The notes below the pieces were generated by a model. It searched no databases and was not told the DNA's origin. It saw only the letters and a program-made list of their open reading frames with translations. Below are positions 61,815 through 64,000 of a stretch of 64,000 nucleotides of DNA, one piece after another. Both the position numbers and the translations under genes were made by a program. Source of the stretch: Burkholderia sp. TSV86 (GTDB lineage: Bacteria; Pseudomonadota; Gammaproteobacteria; Burkholderiales; Burkholderiaceae); the NCBI RefSeq assembly GCF_001522865.1, contig NZ_LOWB01000116.1, positions 186,001 through 250,000 on the forward strand. The letters are read 5' to 3'. The first letter of the stretch is position 1. Each line of letters opens with the position of its first letter.

Positions 61815-64000
61815 ATGAAACATTTTCGATCGTCGATTGTTGCCGCGCTGATCGGTGCGGCGCTTGCCGCCTGCGGCGGGGACGACACGGTAACGGGCGG
61901 GCCGTCTGTTGCCGGCATCATGTCGCCGGTATCGGCTTCAACGGAATCGTCGACGGCGACGATTTACCGGCAACAGCCGGCAAAGCCTGGGCGGGTCGAC
62001 TTGGCGCTGACTCAATTCGTGAATCCGTTGATCGGCACTGCGGTATCCGGAGACAGCGGATACGCGGGCAATGTCAACCCTGGCGCAAAAGTGCCGTTCG
62101 GCATGGTGAATTTCGGACCGAACACGCCGCGCCAGGATTTCAACGGATCAGGCGGCTATCTCTCTGCTGTGTCGTCGCCGAACGGAACCATCGATTTTTT
62201 CAGCATGACGCATCTGTCCGGCGTCGGCTGCCCTGGCCAGGGCACGGTTGCTATGCTGCCGAACGATAACGGCGCTCCGATCATGGGCGCGTGGGGGCCC
62301 TCCGGCGTAGGCTACAGCCATCGCAACGAGGCCGCGGAGCCGGGCTACTACAAGGTCAAGCTTGACACCGGGATCATGGTCGAGTTGAGTGCGACCGCGC
62401 GAACCGGCAGCGCGCGCATCCGCTACACCGACAAAAGCAAGGGGTTTTTGTCAATCGATACGACGCTCAACGGCAATAGCGATGCATCGGGCGCGACGCC
62501 GATCTCCCCGTCCAACGTTGCGTTGACCGTGGGCCGCGACGGCAAATCGATATCCGGCCAAAGCGTGGCGCCCGCGTTCTGCACGCCCTATGGCACGCCC
62601 TGGAACTCGCCGGTGTACTTCCATGCGACTTTCGACAAGCCATTGCGCACGCAACCGGGTTCGTCGCGGCTCAATACCGCGAGCAACGGCGCCGCAATCC
62701 TGCAATTTGATCTGACCGACGCGGACAAGACCGTTCACGTGAAAATCGGCATCTCGGCCGTCAGCGTCGACAACGCGAAACGCAACCTGCAAGCGGAGAA
62801 TGCGAACGCGTCATTCGACGACGTGAGGAAGCGGGCGTCGCTCGCTTGGAACGACCGGCTGAACACTGTGCAGATCGATCAAGCGGCGGATCCCGCCAAG
62901 CTGACCAGCGCGCAACGCGACAATCTGATCAAGTTCTATACCGCGCTTTATCATGTGTTCGGCTCGCCGACTGTCTATAGCGACGTCAACGGCGATTTGC
63001 GCAGCATGCGCCAGCCGAAGATCGGCGGTGGCTATCCGAGGCGGGACCCGGCGGGCTCGGTTCCCGTTCGCGACACCGTCAATGTGGCGGACTATCGTTA
63101 TCGCCAGGTGGACGGCAAGCCGGGATCGTATCGCACGCATTACACGGGATTTTCGCTTTGGGATACGTACCGTTCGCAGGCACAGTTGCTGGCATGGCTC
63201 GCGCCGCGCGAATCCAGCGACATGATGCAATCGCTGACGGCGGACGCGCTGCAGTGCGGCGCATTTCCGCACTGGGTCGATGCGAGCGACGATTCGACGC
63301 CGATGGCGGGCGACAACGCGCTGAACGTGATGGCAGGCGCGTACAAGTTTGGCGCAACGCATTTCGATGTGGTGGCTGCCGCGCGTTTGATGAAGCAGTC
63401 GGCGTTCAATCCGGCAAGTGCCTGCAATAACAATGCGAGCGCGCCGAATTTGGCCGACTATTTGACAACGCATTACTACACGAGTGCGAATTCCGGACAT
63501 CCTTCATCCGAGCAGATCGAGCGCATCAATAGCGACCGTTCCGCTGCCGCATTCCTGCAAGCGCTACCGGCCAGCGTGCTGGCCGATCCATCGGTTCAGG
63601 TGAAGCAAGCCGATATCGACTCGCTGTTCAAGCGCGCGTCATGGTGGACCAACATCTATGATCCGGCCAGCAAAACGCTCGCCGCCCGCGCGGCGCCGCC
63701 ATCCGGTTCCGCGCCTGGCACGCTGGGGCCGTTGACCGCAGGCTCGTTTCACGAGTCGACCGAACCCAACTACTTCTGGAGTTTCGCTCACGATTGGACG
63801 GCGTTGATCCATGCGATCGGCGGCAAGGCCGCCGCCGTCGCGCGGCTGAACAAGCTGTTTTCGATCGATACGGCGTTTTCGGTTACGCCCGGCTCCGCGG
63901 AGCTGAACGGTGGCGAAAGCTCGAACGGCTACTACATCGGCAACGAGCCGTCGTTTCAAGCGCCGTGGGCCTATAACTGGGCGGGCGCGCCGAGCGCGGC
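61815..64000 (+). CDS. GH92 family alpha-mannosidase-like lipoprotein, truncated by window end
   Basis: An open frame without a stop to the end of the window, at least 728 residues. The start MKHFRSSIVAALIGAALAAC gives a lipobox Cys20. GH92 motifs: LTQFVNPLIGTAVSGDSGY, VNPGAKVPFGMVNFGPNTP, FSMTHLSGVGCPGQGTVAML, SLWDTYRSQAQLLAWLAPRE and IGNEPSFQAPWAYNWAGAPS. The Asp-Asp region must lie beyond the edge. It differs from the minus-strand paralogue in its middle part (for example extra segments around ADYLTTHYYTSANSG), so the two are diverged copies. It is divergent from that paralogue across about 640 bases. Confidence 0.9.
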   Translation, partial: MKHFRSSIVAALIGAALAACGGDDTVTGGPSVAGIMSPVSASTESSTATIYRQQPAKPGRVDLALTQFVNPLIGTAVSGDSGYAGNVNPGAKVPFGMVNFGPNTPRQDFNGSGGYLSAVSSPNGTIDFFSMTHLSGVGCPGQGTVAMLPNDNGAPIMGAWGPSGVGYSHRNEAAEPGYYKVKLDTGIMVELSATARTGSARIRYTDKSKGFLSIDTTLNGNSDASGATPISPSNVALTVGRDGKSISGQSVAPAFCTPYGTPWNSPVYFHATFDKPLRTQPGSSRLNTASNGAAILQFDLTDADKTVHVKIGISAVSVDNAKRNLQAENANASFDDVRKRASLAWNDRLNTVQIDQAADPAKLTSAQRDNLIKFYTALYHVFGSPTVYSDVNGDLRSMRQPKIGGGYPRRDPAGSVPVRDTVNVADYRYRQVDGKPGSYRTHYTGFSLWDTYRSQAQLLAWLAPRESSDMMQSLTADALQCGAFPHWVDASDDSTPMAGDNALNVMAGAYKFGATHFDVVAAARLMKQSAFNPASACNNNASAPNLADYLTTHYYTSANSGHPSSEQIERINSDRSAAAFLQALPASVLADPSVQVKQADIDSLFKRASWWTNIYDPASKTLAARAAPPSGSAPGTLGPLTAGSFHESTEPNYFWSFAHDWTALIHAIGGKAAAVARLNKLFSIDTAFSVTPGSAELNGGESSNGYYIGNEPSFQAPWAYNWAGAPSA

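Noticed and set aside
1-64000. CRISPR arrays, tRNA, rRNA or insertion sequences
   Set aside because: I looked for regularly spaced repeats, cloverleaf-like sequence and transposase motifs and found none that I could support by eye.

Overview
The window is GC-rich DNA from a Burkholderia-type betaproteobacterium. The evidence is the strong G/C bias at third codon positions, an OmpC-type Burkholderia porin, a ZmpA-like M4 protease, a complete meta-cleavage homoprotocatechuate (hpa) cluster and the DUF3348/DUF802/OmpA/DUF2894 gene set. The pseudomallei group is my best guess, but no rRNA or marker gene is present to fix the species. I saw no tRNA, rRNA, insertion sequence, prophage or CRISPR array. 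Most genes look chromosomal and intact. Lower-GC patches (about 220-560, 13,910-14,900 and 17,650-18,150) and one decayed gene (22,726-23,500) hint at local turnover.

Layout. 1-9.6 kb: small conserved proteins (DUF2158, superinfection-immunity-like, rhodanese, TfoX-like, NnrU, DUF1653), a GlxA/FtrA-type regulator divergent from the rhodanese, an M20 peptidase, an AlkX/YcaQ-like DNA glycosylase, an orphan plus-strand terminator that may end a small RNA, and an MFS exporter. 9.9-17.7 kb: periplasmic trehalase with its terminator, asparagine synthase, an unrecognised AT-rich protein, a receiver-less winged-helix regulator and a secreted M4 metalloprotease. 18.4-22.7 kb: an aldehyde/isoquinoline-type molybdenum hydroxylase pair divergent from an AraC regulator and a SnoaL-like protein. 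22.7-24.1 kb: a PHB-depolymerase pseudogene and a small hypothetical.

24.2-32.5 kb is a coherent set: a sugar-type (RbsA/RbsC-like) ABC ATPase and permease, two tandem SfnB-family flavin oxidoreductases, a DszA/NtaA-family monooxygenase and the cognate binding protein. Together they suggest import and oxidative breakdown of an unknown, possibly sulfur-containing compound. 32.5-36.8 kb: an RstAB-like two-component system divergent from a MipA-type outer-membrane protein, then an extended SDR. 36.8-43.3 kb: hpaR divergent from hpaG1-G2-E-D-F-H-I, the lower homoprotocatechuate pathway to pyruvate and succinic semialdehyde, without hpaBC. 43.4-53.4 kb: MOSC protein, SDR, porin, proline-rich exported protein, enoyl-CoA hydratase, alanine racemase, DUF427 protein and the ergothioneine pair egtB-egtD.

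53.6-57.8 kb is the most intriguing locus. Four tightly coupled minus-strand genes encode DUF3348, a DUF802 protein with a MotA/ExbB-like membrane core and a tail of about 520 residues, a MotB/ZorB-like OmpA protein with a transmembrane Asp, and DUF2894. This looks like an uncharacterised ion-driven motor related in architecture to MotAB/ZorAB. 58.2-64 kb holds two divergent GH92 exo-alpha-mannosidase-like lipoproteins, the second cut by the window end.
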